Source: Hydrogenophaga pseudoflava NBRC 102511 (lineage in GTDB: Bacteria > Pseudomonadota > Gammaproteobacteria > Burkholderiales > Burkholderiaceae_C). From it: DNA of 64,000 bases. Below the pieces are notes generated by a model. That model made no database searches, was not told where the DNA came from, and saw only the letters and a program-made list of their open reading frames with translations. Numbering within the stretch: position 1 is the stretch's first letter; each line of letters begins with the position of its first letter. Of this stretch, positions 1 to 9,913 are shown one piece after another. Location: the NCBI RefSeq assembly GCF_001592285.1, contig NZ_BCWQ01000002.1:248001-312000 (forward strand), in the 5' to 3' direction. The translations under genes were made by a program, and so were the position numbers.

Positions 1-52
1 CTGGAGAACTCACGGATGACCCGGCGGGAGAGAAGTAACTGGCTTCAGTCCA

Positions 53-967
53 TCACTGCTTGGAGGCAGGCTTGTTGGACAAACCCCAGACATAGGAAGC
101 CAGCACGTTGATCTGAGCTTCGTTCAGCAGCGCGGCCTGCGGCGGCATGTGGTTGTTGAAACCATTGTTGACGGCACGAATGATCGCCTCTTCGCCCCAG
201 CCATGCAGCCAGACGCCGTCGGTCAGGTTGGGCGCACCCACCGCTGCCATGCCTTTGCCCTCGGGGCCGTGGCACGCCGCGCAAGCTGCGAACTTGGCCT
301 TGCCCTGCGAAGCACGAACCGAATCGCTCGGACTGCCGGAGAGGCTGAGCACGTAGTGGGCCACGTCCTTGACGTCTTCAGGACCACCCACAGCCGCAGC
401 CATCGGGGGCATGACGCCGGTACGACCCTGTGCAATCGTGGTCTTGATGTAGGCGTGATCGGAACCACCCAGCCAGTCGCCATCGGCAAGGTTGGGGAAG
501 GACTTGGCGCCGCGGGCGTCGGAACCATGGCACTGGGCGCAGTAGTTCATGAACAGGCGCTCGCCAATAGCCATCGCCTGGGCGTCGGCCGCGATCTCCT
601 CCGGCTTCATGCCGTTGTACTTCGCATAGATCGGGGCAATGGCGTCCTCGACCTTTTTCACCTCTGCGGCGTGCTGCCCCTGGGACGACCAGCCCAGGGC
701 ACCCTGGAACTTGCCAAACATCGGGTAAAGGGCGCCGTACACGAGGGCAAAGACCACGGTGATGATGAACAGGTACACCCACCATTTGGGAAGGGGGTTG
801 TTCATCTCACGCAGGTCACCGTCCCATACGTGTCCCGTGGTGTTGTCGGCGTGGGTGGCAGCCTTGGTCGTGCCGCTGATGTACAGCAGCACCGCGCAGG
901 CGATGATGCTGACGAGCGTGATACCGGCCACGTAGAGGTGCCAGAAGTCGCTGATGAAGTCACTCAT
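53..967 (-). CDS. ccoP: cbb3-type cytochrome c oxidase subunit III, CcoP
   Basis: Diheme c-type subunit that passes electrons from soluble cytochromes to the CcoN catalytic subunit of the high-affinity cbb3 oxidase in the inner membrane. The 304-residue protein has two N-terminal membrane segments (about residues 10-32 and 62-84) followed by a periplasmic part with two heme c motifs, CAQCH at 143-147 and CAACH at 229-233, each followed by an MPP-type methionine ligand region. Length fits the family. It is the last gene of ccoNOQP, 30 bases after ccoQ. The oxidase assembly genes ccoG and ccoH, which often follow, are not in the 52 bases left at the window edge. Confidence 0.97.
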   Translation of the reverse strand: MSDFISDFWHLYVAGITLVSIIACAVLLYISGTTKAATHADNTTGHVWDGDLREMNNPLPKWWVYLFIITVVFALVYGALYPMFGKFQGALGWSSQGQHAAEVKKVEDAIAPIYAKYNGMKPEEIAADAQAMAIGERLFMNYCAQCHGSDARGAKSFPNLADGDWLGGSDHAYIKTTIAQGRTGVMPPMAAAVGGPEDVKDVAHYVLSLSGSPSDSVRASQGKAKFAACAACHGPEGKGMAAVGAPNLTDGVWLHGWGEEAIIRAVNNGFNNHMPPQAALLNEAQINVLASYVWGLSNKPASKQ

Positions 968-997
968 GATGTTTTCTCGTGTTCGTTCCGCAATCGC

Positions 998-1135
998 TCA
1001 GTCGTCCTGGAAAGGCAGCTGGGCCGCCTCCTCGAAATCGCGCTGATTGCGTTTGGACCAGGCCCAGACCAGGATGCCGACAAAGGTCAGCAGGCTGATC
1101 GTCGTGACGATGCTGCGAAGATCGTTGATGTCCAT
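998..1135 (-). CDS. ccoQ: cbb3-type oxidase subunit CcoQ
   Basis: Forty-five-residue protein starting MDINDLRSIV, with one membrane helix (about residues 10-26, ending in LVWAWSKR) and a short charged cytoplasmic tail ending in FQDD. Size, topology and position between ccoO and ccoP are those of CcoQ/FixQ, the small subunit that stabilises the association of CcoP with the CcoNO core. It is too short for most automatic calls, but the reading frame is clean and spacing to its neighbours is 11 and 30 bases. Confidence 0.9.
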   Translation of the reverse strand: MDINDLRSIVTTISLLTFVGILVWAWSKRNQRDFEEAAQLPFQDD

Positions 1136-1146
1136 GGTCTCGCCCC

Positions 1147-1842
1147 TTATTGGGTCTTGCCGTCGGCCGCCGGTGCTGCAGCCTCAGCCGCAGGAGCAGC
1201 GGCTGCAGGCGCGAGCTTGGCGGCACTGCGTGCGGTACCCAGCACCTGCAGGTAGGCGATCACGGCATCCTGCTCGGTCTTGCCCTTGACCTCTTCCACG
1301 GACTTGGCGATTTCTTCGTTGCTGTACGGCGCACCCAGGGTGCGCAGGGCCTTCATGCGGGCAGGAATGCCATCGGCGTCGACCGTCTTTTCGGCCAGCC
1401 AGGGGTATGCAGGCATGTTGGACTCGGGGACCACGTCGCGTGGGTTGTTCAGGTGGGCACGGTGCCACTCGTCGCTGTAGCGGCCACCGACGCGGTGCAG
1501 GTCCGGACCGGTGCGCTTCGAACCCCACTGGAAGGGGTGGTCGTACACGTATTCGCCGGCCACCGAGTAGGGGCCGTAACGCAGCGTCTCGGCCTGGAAG
1601 GGACGGATCATCTGCGAATGGCAGTTGTAGCAACCTTCCTTGACGTAGACATCGCGACCGGCCACCTGCAGCGCGGTGTAAGGCTTGAGACCTTCGATCG
1701 GCTGGGTGGTGGACTTCTGGAAGAACAGCGGCACGATTTCCACCAGACCGCCGACAGCCACCACGAGGGTGATCAGGACGATCATCAGGAAGTTGCTGGT
1801 CTCGATCCGAGCGTGTCCGCTCAGGTGTTCATTGCTGGCCAT
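1147..1842 (-). CDS. ccoO: cbb3-type cytochrome c oxidase subunit II, CcoO
   Basis: Monoheme c-type subunit of the cbb3 oxidase. The protein has 231 residues, with an N-terminal membrane anchor (about residues 17-40), the heme motif CYNCH at 71-75 followed directly by the family hallmark SQMIRP, and an Ala/Pro-rich C-terminal tail. It takes electrons from CcoP and delivers them to CcoN. It lies 13 bases downstream of ccoN in the same operon. Family assignment is secure from the CHSQMIRP signature. Confidence 0.97.
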   Translation of the reverse strand: MASNEHLSGHARIETSNFLMIVLITLVVAVGGLVEIVPLFFQKSTTQPIEGLKPYTALQVAGRDVYVKEGCYNCHSQMIRPFQAETLRYGPYSVAGEYVYDHPFQWGSKRTGPDLHRVGGRYSDEWHRAHLNNPRDVVPESNMPAYPWLAEKTVDADGIPARMKALRTLGAPYSNEEIAKSVEEVKGKTEQDAVIAYLQVLGTARSAAKLAPAAAAPAAEAAAPAADGKTQ

Positions 1843-1855
1843 GTTGTTCTTCTCC

Positions 1856-3301
<1,446 letters not shown>

Positions 3302-3358
3302 ACAGAACTCCTCATTAATGCCACCGGCGAAGTGTCCACATGTAACCCAGTGAACGCC

Positions 3359-3372
3359 TTGACTTACGTCAA
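3359..3372 (-). promoter_or_regulatory. FNR/ANR-like box upstream of ccoNOQP
   Basis: The sequence reads TTGAC-TTAC-GTCAA, a perfect five-base inverted repeat with a four-base spacer; the FNR/ANR consensus is TTGAT-N4-ATCAA. Its centre is about 64 bases upstream of the ccoN start, compatible with a class II position (-41.5) and a leader of about 23 bases. It overlaps the stop codon of ccoS. I could not find a strong -10 hexamer at the ideal distance, so the regulatory role is inferred from the palindrome and from known FNR control of cbb3 operons. Confidence 0.65.
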
Positions 3373-3506
3373 TCGCCTCTAAGAATGCGTTCGCCCTCGC
3401 GCTCGACGTTGTCGAACTGACCGGCGTGCAGTGCCCACCAGAACACGCCGATGATTGCGAAGACCAGCACGATAGAGACGGGTATCAACAGATACAGGAT
3501 GTCCAT
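3369..3506 (-). CDS. ccoS: cbb3-type oxidase assembly protein CcoS
   Basis: Forty-five-residue protein starting [15 protein letters not shown], with one membrane helix and the motif FFWWAL-like [12 protein letters not shown] typical of CcoS/FixS, followed by a charged tail. CcoS is needed to insert heme and copper cofactors into CcoN. It lies 45 bases downstream of ccoI and 67 bases upstream of ccoN, so the order is ccoI-ccoS-ccoNOQP. The gene is short but its sequence signature and position agree. Confidence 0.92.
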   Translation of the reverse strand: MDILYLLIPVSIVLVFAIIGVFWWALHAGQFDNVEREGERILRGD

Positions 3507-3551
3507 GTCGGCTCCTTGAAATAATCTCAATCTGAAACGCCAAGAGCCGGT

Positions 3552-5948
3552 TCAGGCGCCGGTCTGCTCACGCGGTGGCGCGGCCAGCCGCAGCGCGTTG
3601 AGGATCACCAGCAACGAACTGCCCGCCATCCCCAGACCGGCCAGCCACGGCGGCATCCAGCCGACCAGTGCCAGAGGGACGCACACCAGGTTGTACAGCG
3701 CGGCCCATACGAGGTTCTGACGAACGATGCGCATCGTGAACCGGGCCTGCCGCAAGGTCAACACCACGTCCTGGACCTTGCCGCCCTGAAGGATGAAGTC
3801 GGATTGCGCCTGCGCCAGCGGCGCCGCATGACCGAGTGCGAACGAGGTGTCGGCCCTGGCGAGCACCGGACCATCGTTGAGACCATCACCCACCATCGCC
3901 ACCCGCAGCCCCTGCGCCTGCATGGACTCGATCTGCGCCAGCTTCTGTTCGGGCGAGGCACCTGCCACTACGTTCTGCACCCCCACCGTCTGCCCCACCG
4001 CCCGGGCGGCCGCTTCCCGGTCGCCCGACAGCAGCCAGGTGCGCAACCCGGACTGGTGCAGGAACGCCACGGCCGGGGCCGCGTCCTCGCGCACCCCTTC
4101 GCTCAGGTCAAAACTCGCCACCCACCCCTGCGCGTCCGACAGGTGCACACGGCCAGTAGGCGCGTCCATGCCCTCGCTGGCCAAGCCACAGAAGGCCGCC
4201 GACCCCATACGGACCAGGTCGCCGTGCGCGCTCCGGGCAGACAACCCCTGCCCTGCCACCTCGGTCACCTCGTTCAAATCTGCCCGCTCGGTGGACACGC
4301 CTGCATCTCGCGCAGATGCGGCGATGGCGCGGGACACCGGGTGCAGCGAGCCTTCCGCCATGGCGGCAGCCAGCGCCAGCACCTGCCGGGGGTCAGCCCC
4401 CTCACGGACCCGCTGACCCGTCAGCGCCAGACGGTCGTGGGTGAGCGTTCCGGTCTTGTCGAACACCACCGCCCCCACCTCCGCCAGCGTCTCGAACGCC
4501 TGCAGACGGCGCACCAGAATGCCGCGCCGGGCCAGAGCCCCGGCGGAACTCAGCATGGCCGCCGGCGTGGCCAGCGACAAGGCACAGGGACAGGTGACGA
4601 TCAGCACGGCGACAGCAACGGCCAGCGCCTTCGAGTGGTCGATCTGCCACCAGTATGCAAACGCGAGCGCGGCCGCCGCCAGCACGAGCACGAGGAATGG
4701 CGCCGCAATGCGGTCGGCCAGAATGGCCAGGCGCGGCTTCTCGGTGGAGGCCTTTTCCATCAGTGCCACGATCTGTGCAAACCGGGTGTCGCGCCCCAGG
4801 CGCAGCACCTCGACCAGCACCGGACCGGCCAGGTTGTAGCTGCCGGCCACCACCCCATCGCCCTGTCGGCGGGTCACAGGATCGGACTCGCCGGTGAGCA
4901 GCGCCTCGTCCACGGTCGCGGTGTCGCTGAGCAGCCGCCCGTCTCCCGGGAAAGCCTGGCCCGCCTGCACCCGCACCACATCGCCCACCGACAGACGGCG
5001 CACCGACAGCGATTCGAAACGCCCGTCAGCGGTCTGCCGCTCGCAGACCTCCGGCAGGCGGTTCATCAGCGCATCCAGCGCGCCGGCGGTGCGGTCCCGC
5101 GCCTTGAGTTCGAGGTAGCGCCCCCCCAGCAGGAAGAACACGAACATGGTCAACGAGTCGAACCAGACCTCACGGCCCCAGGGCCCTGACGGATCGAAGG
5201 TGGCCGCCGAACTGGCCAGGAAGGCCACGAGGATGCCGATGGACACCGGTGTGTCCATGCCGACACGACCGAGCTTGAGATCGCGCCACGCGCCCCTGAA
5301 GAACGGTCCGCTGGCAAAGGTGACCACCGGCACGCTGAGCACCCAGCTGGCCCAACGCAGCAGCTGGTCGATGTCGGCCGGCATCTCGCCGGGCTCGGCC
5401 ACGTAGGCCGGCCACGCGTACATCATCACCTGCATGGCGCAGAAGCCGGCCACGAACAGGCGCCAGAGCGCGAGCCGGGTTTCCTTCAGGCGTTCGGAAA
5501 TCGACAGCGCCTGCTGCAGCGGCAGCAGGCGGTACCCGGCCTGGCCCACGGCGTCGGCCAGCGACGACATGCGGGTGGCACCGGGTTCCCACTGCAGCAT
5601 CAGGCGGCGCGTCGCGGCATGAACCCGCGCGCTGCGCACGCCGGGCAGGTCCTGCAAGGCGCATTCCACCGTGTCGGCACAGGCGGCGCAGTACATGCCC
5701 TGCACCATCAGCACGGATTCGGCCACCGTTTGGCCGTCAATTTCCTTGAATTCAGTGAAGTCGTTCAGCTCGACCGGGTCGTCGAGCACCGAAAAGTCAT
5801 CGGTGACGGTCAGCGGCCCGCGATGTGGTCCGAAAGGGTCTTCCCCGCGCTGCGACTGGGCAGACGGTTCGTTGCCCAGCAAAAGCCCCACCGGGGGCGC
5901 GGTGGCGGCCTCGTTCATGCCGCGAGGGTAGTTCAAGTCGCTTTTCAT
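3552..5948 (-). CDS. ccoI: Copper-translocating P1B-type ATPase for cbb3 assembly, CcoI/FixI
   Basis: Inner-membrane copper pump of 798 residues that supplies copper for the CcoN active site. It has an N-terminal metal-binding domain with CAAC at 87-90, eight expected membrane helices, the phosphatase TGES loop at 352-355, the transmembrane metal site CPC at 453-455, the phosphorylation motif DKTGT at 497-501 and a C-terminal GDGLND hinge. Clustering with ccoS and ccoN separates it from CopA-type detoxification pumps. The start used is the upstream ATG. A second ATG at residue 11 is also possible and would sit 41 bases from the centre of the FNR-like box upstream. Confidence 0.93.
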   Translation of the reverse strand: MKSDLNYPRGMNEAATAPPVGLLLGNEPSAQSQRGEDPFGPHRGPLTVTDDFSVLDDPVELNDFTEFKEIDGQTVAESVLMVQGMYCAACADTVECALQDLPGVRSARVHAATRRLMLQWEPGATRMSSLADAVGQAGYRLLPLQQALSISERLKETRLALWRLFVAGFCAMQVMMYAWPAYVAEPGEMPADIDQLLRWASWVLSVPVVTFASGPFFRGAWRDLKLGRVGMDTPVSIGILVAFLASSAATFDPSGPWGREVWFDSLTMFVFFLLGGRYLELKARDRTAGALDALMNRLPEVCERQTADGRFESLSVRRLSVGDVVRVQAGQAFPGDGRLLSDTATVDEALLTGESDPVTRRQGDGVVAGSYNLAGPVLVEVLRLGRDTRFAQIVALMEKASTEKPRLAILADRIAAPFLVLVLAAAALAFAYWWQIDHSKALAVAVAVLIVTCPCALSLATPAAMLSSAGALARRGILVRRLQAFETLAEVGAVVFDKTGTLTHDRLALTGQRVREGADPRQVLALAAAMAEGSLHPVSRAIAASARDAGVSTERADLNEVTEVAGQGLSARSAHGDLVRMGSAAFCGLASEGMDAPTGRVHLSDAQGWVASFDLSEGVREDAAPAVAFLHQSGLRTWLLSGDREAAARAVGQTVGVQNVVAGASPEQKLAQIESMQAQGLRVAMVGDGLNDGPVLARADTSFALGHAAPLAQAQSDFILQGGKVQDVVLTLRQARFTMRIVRQNLVWAALYNLVCVPLALVGWMPPWLAGLGMAGSSLLVILNALRLAAPPREQTGA

Positions 5949-5952
5949 GCAG

Positions 5953-5966
5953 TTGATTTAAGTCAA
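5953..5966. promoter_or_regulatory. FNR/ANR-like box between ccoI and uspA-like gene
   Basis: TTGAT-TTAA-GTCAA differs from the FNR consensus TTGAT-N4-ATCAA at one base. It lies in the 84-base divergent region between ccoI (minus) and the universal stress gene (plus). For the plus-strand gene a -10-like TATATT at 5994-5999 lies 37 bases from the box centre, about five bases longer than the ideal class II geometry. For ccoI the box is only 11 bases from the upstream ATG, which would fit activation only if ccoI starts at its second ATG. Function is inferred. Confidence 0.65.
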
Positions 5967-6032
5967 CCGCTACCGGGCGGTCAATGCGTAGCCTATATTG
6001 TCCTTTCAACCACAACACAACCGGAGATCAGC

Positions 6033-6476
6033 ATGTACAAGCGCATCCTCGTGGCCACCGATGGCTCCAAACTGTCCAACATGGCCGTCGAACACGCCAT
6101 TGGCCTGGCCGACATCACCGGTGCCGAGGTCGTGGCATTGAAGGTGGTGCCGCGCTACCCGCAGACCTATTTCGAAGGCGGTGTGGCCCTGGCGGCAGCG
6201 GAAGTGGCCCGCATCGAGAAGCAGTGGAACGATGAAGCCATGGAGGCGGTCAACGCGGTCAAGGCCGCGGGACAGAAACGGGAGGTCAAGGTCAAGCCGA
6301 TCACCGTCAAGTCCGACCTGATCGCCGAAGCCATCATCGCCGCAGCCAAGCGCAACAAGGTGGATCTGATCGTGATGGCCTCGCACGGCCGAAAGGGCAT
6401 CAAGCGGCTGTTGCTGGGCAGCGAGACGCAGCAGGTGCTGACGCATTCTCACATCCCCGTGCTCGTCCTGCGCTGA
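6033..6476 (+). CDS. Universal stress protein, UspA family
   Basis: A 147-residue single-domain Usp protein, usual size for the family. It begins MYKRILVATDGS, the standard first beta strand, and has the C-terminal nucleotide-binding signature SHG-x9-GS (ASHGRKG...LLGSET) followed by IPVLVLR. The first glycine of the G-x2-G-x9-GS motif is alanine here. A GGAG ribosome site lies eight bases before the ATG. The FNR-like box upstream suggests low-oxygen induction, as known for ANR-controlled Usp proteins in pseudomonads; that link is inference. Followed by a strong terminator. Confidence 0.9.
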   Translation: MYKRILVATDGSKLSNMAVEHAIGLADITGAEVVALKVVPRYPQTYFEGGVALAAAEVARIEKQWNDEAMEAVNAVKAAGQKREVKVKPITVKSDLIAEAIIAAAKRNKVDLIVMASHGRKGIKRLLLGSETQQVLTHSHIPVLVLR

Positions 6477-6491
6477 GCGAGCCCCTCAAGC

Positions 6492-6518
6492 AAAAGGCCC
6501 GCGACTGCGGGCCTTTTT
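6492..6518 (+). terminator. Rho-independent terminator after uspA-like gene, probably bidirectional
   Basis: An 11-base stem (AAAAGGCCCGC pairing with GCGGGCCTTTT) with a GACT loop and a T run, 15 bases after the stop codon of the universal stress gene. The matching A run on the other side means it can also serve matB, which ends on the opposite strand 17 bases further on. Confidence 0.9.
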
Positions 6519-6535
6519 GTTTTGCAGCGCCAGGT

Positions 6536-8077
6536 TCAGGCGAACGCGCCCTTGTACTGATCGCGCAACAGGTTCTTCTGCACCTTGCCCATGGTATTGC
6601 GGGGCAGTTCGGCCACCACCACGCAGCGCTTGGGAATCTTGAAGTTGGCGAGTTTTGCCTTGAGTTCGGCGATCACCCGGTCCGGGTCCACCGTGGCGCC
6701 GGGCTTGGCGATGATCACCGCCACGCCCACCTCACCGAAATCCGGGTGTGGCACGCCGATCACCGCGCTCTCGGCCACGCCCGGCATGTCGTTGATGTAG
6801 CCCTCGATCTCGGCCGGGTAGACGTTGTAGCCGCCGGAGATGATCAGGTCCTTGCTGCGGCCGACGATGGTGACGTAGCCTCGTTCGTCCACCTTGCCGA
6901 CATCACCGGTCCTGAAAAAGCCATCGGCGGTGAACTCCTCTGCGGTCTTTTCGGGCATGCGCCAGTAGCCCTTGAACACGTTCGGGCCTTTCACCTGGAT
7001 GCCGCCGATCTCGCCCGGCGCCACCAGCTTGCCGTCGTCCTCCATCACCCGCAGCGTCACACCCGGCAGGGGGAAGCCCACGGTGCCGCCGCGGCGCTCG
7101 GTGGCGCCGCCGTGGCGCGCGTCCGGGCCGCAGGGGTTGGAGGTCAGCATCACCGTCTCGCTCATGCCGTAGCGTTCCAGGATGGTGTGACCCGTGCGCT
7201 GCTGCCATTCGGTGAAGGTCTCGATCAGCAGCGGCGCCGAGCCGGAGATGAACAGGCGCATGTGCGCGGCCTGCGCCTTCGTCAGCGACGGCTCCGCCAG
7301 CATGCGCACGTACAGCGTAGGCACGCCCATGAAGACGGTGGCTTCCGGGAATTTGGCAATCGCCAGCTTCGGATCGAACTTCGACAGCCAGATCATCTTG
7401 CTGCCATTGATGAGCGCGCCGTGGATGGCCACGAACAGGCCGTGCACGTGGAAGATGGGCAGCGCGTGGATCAGCACGTCGTCCGGCTGCCACTGCCAGT
7501 ACTCGCGCAGCATCAGCGCGTTGCTGCGCATGTTGCCGTGTGTGAGCATCGCACCCTTGCTGCGGCCGGTGGTGCCACTGGTGTAGAGGATGGCGGCCAG
7601 GTCGTCGTCGTGCCGCACGGCGGGCGTGTGGCGGTCGCTGTGGTGGGCGGCGCGCTCCAGCAGGCTGCCTGTGCGGTCGTCGCCCAGTGTGAAGACGTAT
7701 TGGGTGCCGGCGGTGAATGCGATCTTGCTCACCCAGCCGTGGTTCCTCGGGCTGCAGACAACCACGGCAGGCTCGGCGTTGCCGATGAAGTACTCGATCT
7801 CGGCACTCTGGTAGGCCGTGTTCAGCGGCAGGAACACATGGCCCGCACGCAGCGTGGCCAGATACAGCACCATGGCCTCGACCGACTTTTCCACCTGCAC
7901 GGCGATGCGCGAAGCCGGAGGAAGGTCCAGCGAGTCCAGCAGGTTGGCCATCATGGCCGTGGCGCGGTCCAGATCGCGCCAGGAATAGGACAGACCGTTG
8001 TCGGTCTCCACCGCCGCGCGGTCGAGGTCGGCGGGGAAGGCGTCGCGCAGTGCGACGAACAGGTTCTGGTTGCTCAT
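6536..8077 (-). CDS. matB: Malonyl-CoA synthetase
   Basis: ANL-superfamily ligase of 513 residues that would activate malonate to malonyl-CoA with ATP. It carries the A3 motif YTSGTTGRSKG at 165-175, HALPIFHVHGLF, ERYGMSE, and the C-terminal catalytic lysine in NTMGKVQK (K498). The stretches EKSVEAMVLYLATLRAG and PLNTAYQ-x-EIEYFI are very close to characterised MatB proteins. It is the last gene of an operon with matR and matA, 17 bases after the crotonase gene. The name follows from both sequence and context; a general acyl-CoA synthetase is the less likely alternative. Confidence 0.9.
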   Translation of the reverse strand: MSNQNLFVALRDAFPADLDRAAVETDNGLSYSWRDLDRATAMMANLLDSLDLPPASRIAVQVEKSVEAMVLYLATLRAGHVFLPLNTAYQSAEIEYFIGNAEPAVVVCSPRNHGWVSKIAFTAGTQYVFTLGDDRTGSLLERAAHHSDRHTPAVRHDDDLAAILYTSGTTGRSKGAMLTHGNMRSNALMLREYWQWQPDDVLIHALPIFHVHGLFVAIHGALINGSKMIWLSKFDPKLAIAKFPEATVFMGVPTLYVRMLAEPSLTKAQAAHMRLFISGSAPLLIETFTEWQQRTGHTILERYGMSETVMLTSNPCGPDARHGGATERRGGTVGFPLPGVTLRVMEDDGKLVAPGEIGGIQVKGPNVFKGYWRMPEKTAEEFTADGFFRTGDVGKVDERGYVTIVGRSKDLIISGGYNVYPAEIEGYINDMPGVAESAVIGVPHPDFGEVGVAVIIAKPGATVDPDRVIAELKAKLANFKIPKRCVVVAELPRNTMGKVQKNLLRDQYKGAFA

Positions 8078-8094
8078 GGTGTGGCGTGGGAGGT

Positions 8095-8862
8095 TCAGAA
8101 GTTCGGCGGCCGCTTGGCCAGAAAGGCGGCAATACCCTCGCGGTGTTCGGCGCTGTCGGCGTAGTCGTAGGCGGTGGGTACCAGGGCTTCGGCGCCCTGC
8201 CCGCCCGCCAGCGCGCGCAAGGTCTGCTTGTTCAGGCGCGCGGCCTGCGGCGCCAGGCGGGCGATGCGCAGGGCGCGTTGCTGGGCCTCGGCGGGCACAT
8301 CTGCGTCGTGCAGCACGGTGTGCAGGAAGCCGCGCGCGAGCAGGGTCGGCGCGTCCAGCACCGCGGCCTCCAGCAGCATCTGCCGCGCAGTGGCCAGACC
8401 CACTTCGCGCGCCACCAGCGCGGCCTCGCGCGGCGCCATCGGGAAGCCCAGCTTGGCAATCGGGGCACCGAAGCGGGCACCATGCCCTGCCACGCGGATG
8501 TCGCAGCAGCTGGCGATCTCCACGCCAGCCCCCATGCAGTTGCCCTCGATCTGTGCGATCACGGGCAGGTCGCAGTCCACCACGGCCGAGAGGCCGCCCC
8601 AGACGTCGTTCTCGTGGAAATCGCGCAAGCCGTCGGGGTGAAAGCGGAAGTCGGTGTACTCGGCGATGTCACCGCCCGCACAGAAGTGCCCGCCCTCACC
8701 CGCCACCACCACCGCACGCAGCTCGCTGCGCTGCTGCAGCCCGGTGAACACCTGCCGCAGCTCGCGCCACATCGCGCGCGACATGGCGTTGAACTTGGAC
8801 GGGTTGCTCAGGGTGACGCGGGCGATGGCGTCTTCAAGGTGCAGGCGGATGTGACCGGACAT
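8095..8862 (-). CDS. Enoyl-CoA hydratase/isomerase (crotonase) family protein
   Basis: Crotonase-fold protein of 255 residues. The oxyanion-hole motifs are visible (GGHFCAGGDI near 57-66 and NCMGAGVEIASCCD near 108-121). One catalytic glutamate is kept (E115 in GVEI), but the position of the second glutamate of true hydratases is isoleucine (I135 in FGAPIAKLG instead of FGQPEI). It may therefore be an isomerase or act on another CoA ester rather than be a normal hydratase. It lies inside the malonate operon between the solute receptor and matB. Its role there is unknown. Confidence 0.85.
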   Translation of the reverse strand: MSGHIRLHLEDAIARVTLSNPSKFNAMSRAMWRELRQVFTGLQQRSELRAVVVAGEGGHFCAGGDIAEYTDFRFHPDGLRDFHENDVWGGLSAVVDCDLPVIAQIEGNCMGAGVEIASCCDIRVAGHGARFGAPIAKLGFPMAPREAALVAREVGLATARQMLLEAAVLDAPTLLARGFLHTVLHDADVPAEAQQRALRIARLAPQAARLNKQTLRALAGGQGAEALVPTAYDYADSAEHREGIAAFLAKRPPNF

Positions 8863-8883
8863 GGGCGGGACTGTGGCGACAGA

Positions 8884-9873
8884 TCAGTCGAGTTTCGCGC
8901 CCGAGGCCTTGACCACCTGCGCCCACTTCTTCAGTTCGGCCTTGACGAAGCCATCGAACTGGGCGCCGCTGAGGTTCGGGAACTCGGCGCCCTGGGCCGC
9001 CCAGACCGTCTTGGCCTCGTCGGCCTGTGCAGCCTTGCGGATCTCTTCGATGGCCCGCGCCTGCGCGTCGGCCGGCGTGCCCTTGGGTGCCCAGATGCCG
9101 TACCAGGTGGTCACGGTGTACTCGGGCAGGCCCAGCTCGGCGGCGCAGGGCACGTCGGGGAACGCGGCGTTGCGTTTGGTGCCCGACACCATCAGCGCCT
9201 TGATGCGGCCACCCTTGATGTGACCGGCCGATGAGCCCAGGCCGTCGAACATCATGTCGACGTTGCCGGCAATCAGGTCGTTGAGCGCAGGGCCCGCGCC
9301 GCGATACGGGATGTGGGTGATGAAAGTCTTGCTCTGCTGCTTGAACAGCTCGCCGGCCAGGTGGTGCGAGGTGCCGCTGCCGGCCGAGCCGTAGTTGAGC
9401 TTGCCGGGGTTGGCCTTGATCTCGGCCAGGAAGGCCTTGAAGTCCATGCCGCCATGCTTCTTGGCATTGACCACCAGCACCTGCGGCACGCTGGCCACCA
9501 GGATCAGCGGCACCAAGTCTTTTTCAAGGTCGTAGTCCAGCTTCGGGTACATGAACGGAGCGATGGTGTGGTGCACCGCCCCCATGAACAGGGTGTAGCC
9601 GTCGGGCGCCGCCTTGGCCGCGATGCCGGCGCCCAGCGTGCCGCCAGCGCCGCCGCGGTTGTCGATCACCAGGGACTTGCCCGAGAGCTTGGTGAACTGG
9701 GCCGCCATCGGGCGCGCGAAGGCGTCGGTGCCGCCGCCGGCCGGGAACGGCACGATCATCGTGACCGGCTTGGTCGGCCAGCTGCCCTGGGCATGGCCCA
9801 CGGTGCCGTACACCGCGGCGCCTGCCGCGACCGCGCGCAGCACATCGCGCCGCTTGAATCCTGTTGCTTGCAT
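8884..9873 (-). CDS. Bug/TctC-family tripartite tricarboxylate transporter solute receptor
   Basis: Periplasmic solute-binding protein of 329 residues. The N-terminus KRRDVLRAVAAGAA resembles a twin-arginine signal, with cleavage likely after GHAQG. The family signature PFPAGGGTDAFAR follows, then the YGSAGSGTSHHLAGELF segment typical of Bug receptors for carboxylates. The context inside the mat operon suggests malonate as ligand, which is inference. No TctA or TctB membrane subunits are encoded nearby, so the receptor would have to work with components elsewhere. Confidence 0.9.
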   Translation of the reverse strand: MQATGFKRRDVLRAVAAGAAVYGTVGHAQGSWPTKPVTMIVPFPAGGGTDAFARPMAAQFTKLSGKSLVIDNRGGAGGTLGAGIAAKAAPDGYTLFMGAVHHTIAPFMYPKLDYDLEKDLVPLILVASVPQVLVVNAKKHGGMDFKAFLAEIKANPGKLNYGSAGSGTSHHLAGELFKQQSKTFITHIPYRGAGPALNDLIAGNVDMMFDGLGSSAGHIKGGRIKALMVSGTKRNAAFPDVPCAAELGLPEYTVTTWYGIWAPKGTPADAQARAIEEIRKAAQADEAKTVWAAQGAEFPNLSGAQFDGFVKAELKKWAQVVKASGAKLD

Positions 9874-9913
9874 CGGTTTGTCTCCGTTGTGGTTGTGGTG
9901 AAAGTGTTTCGCG

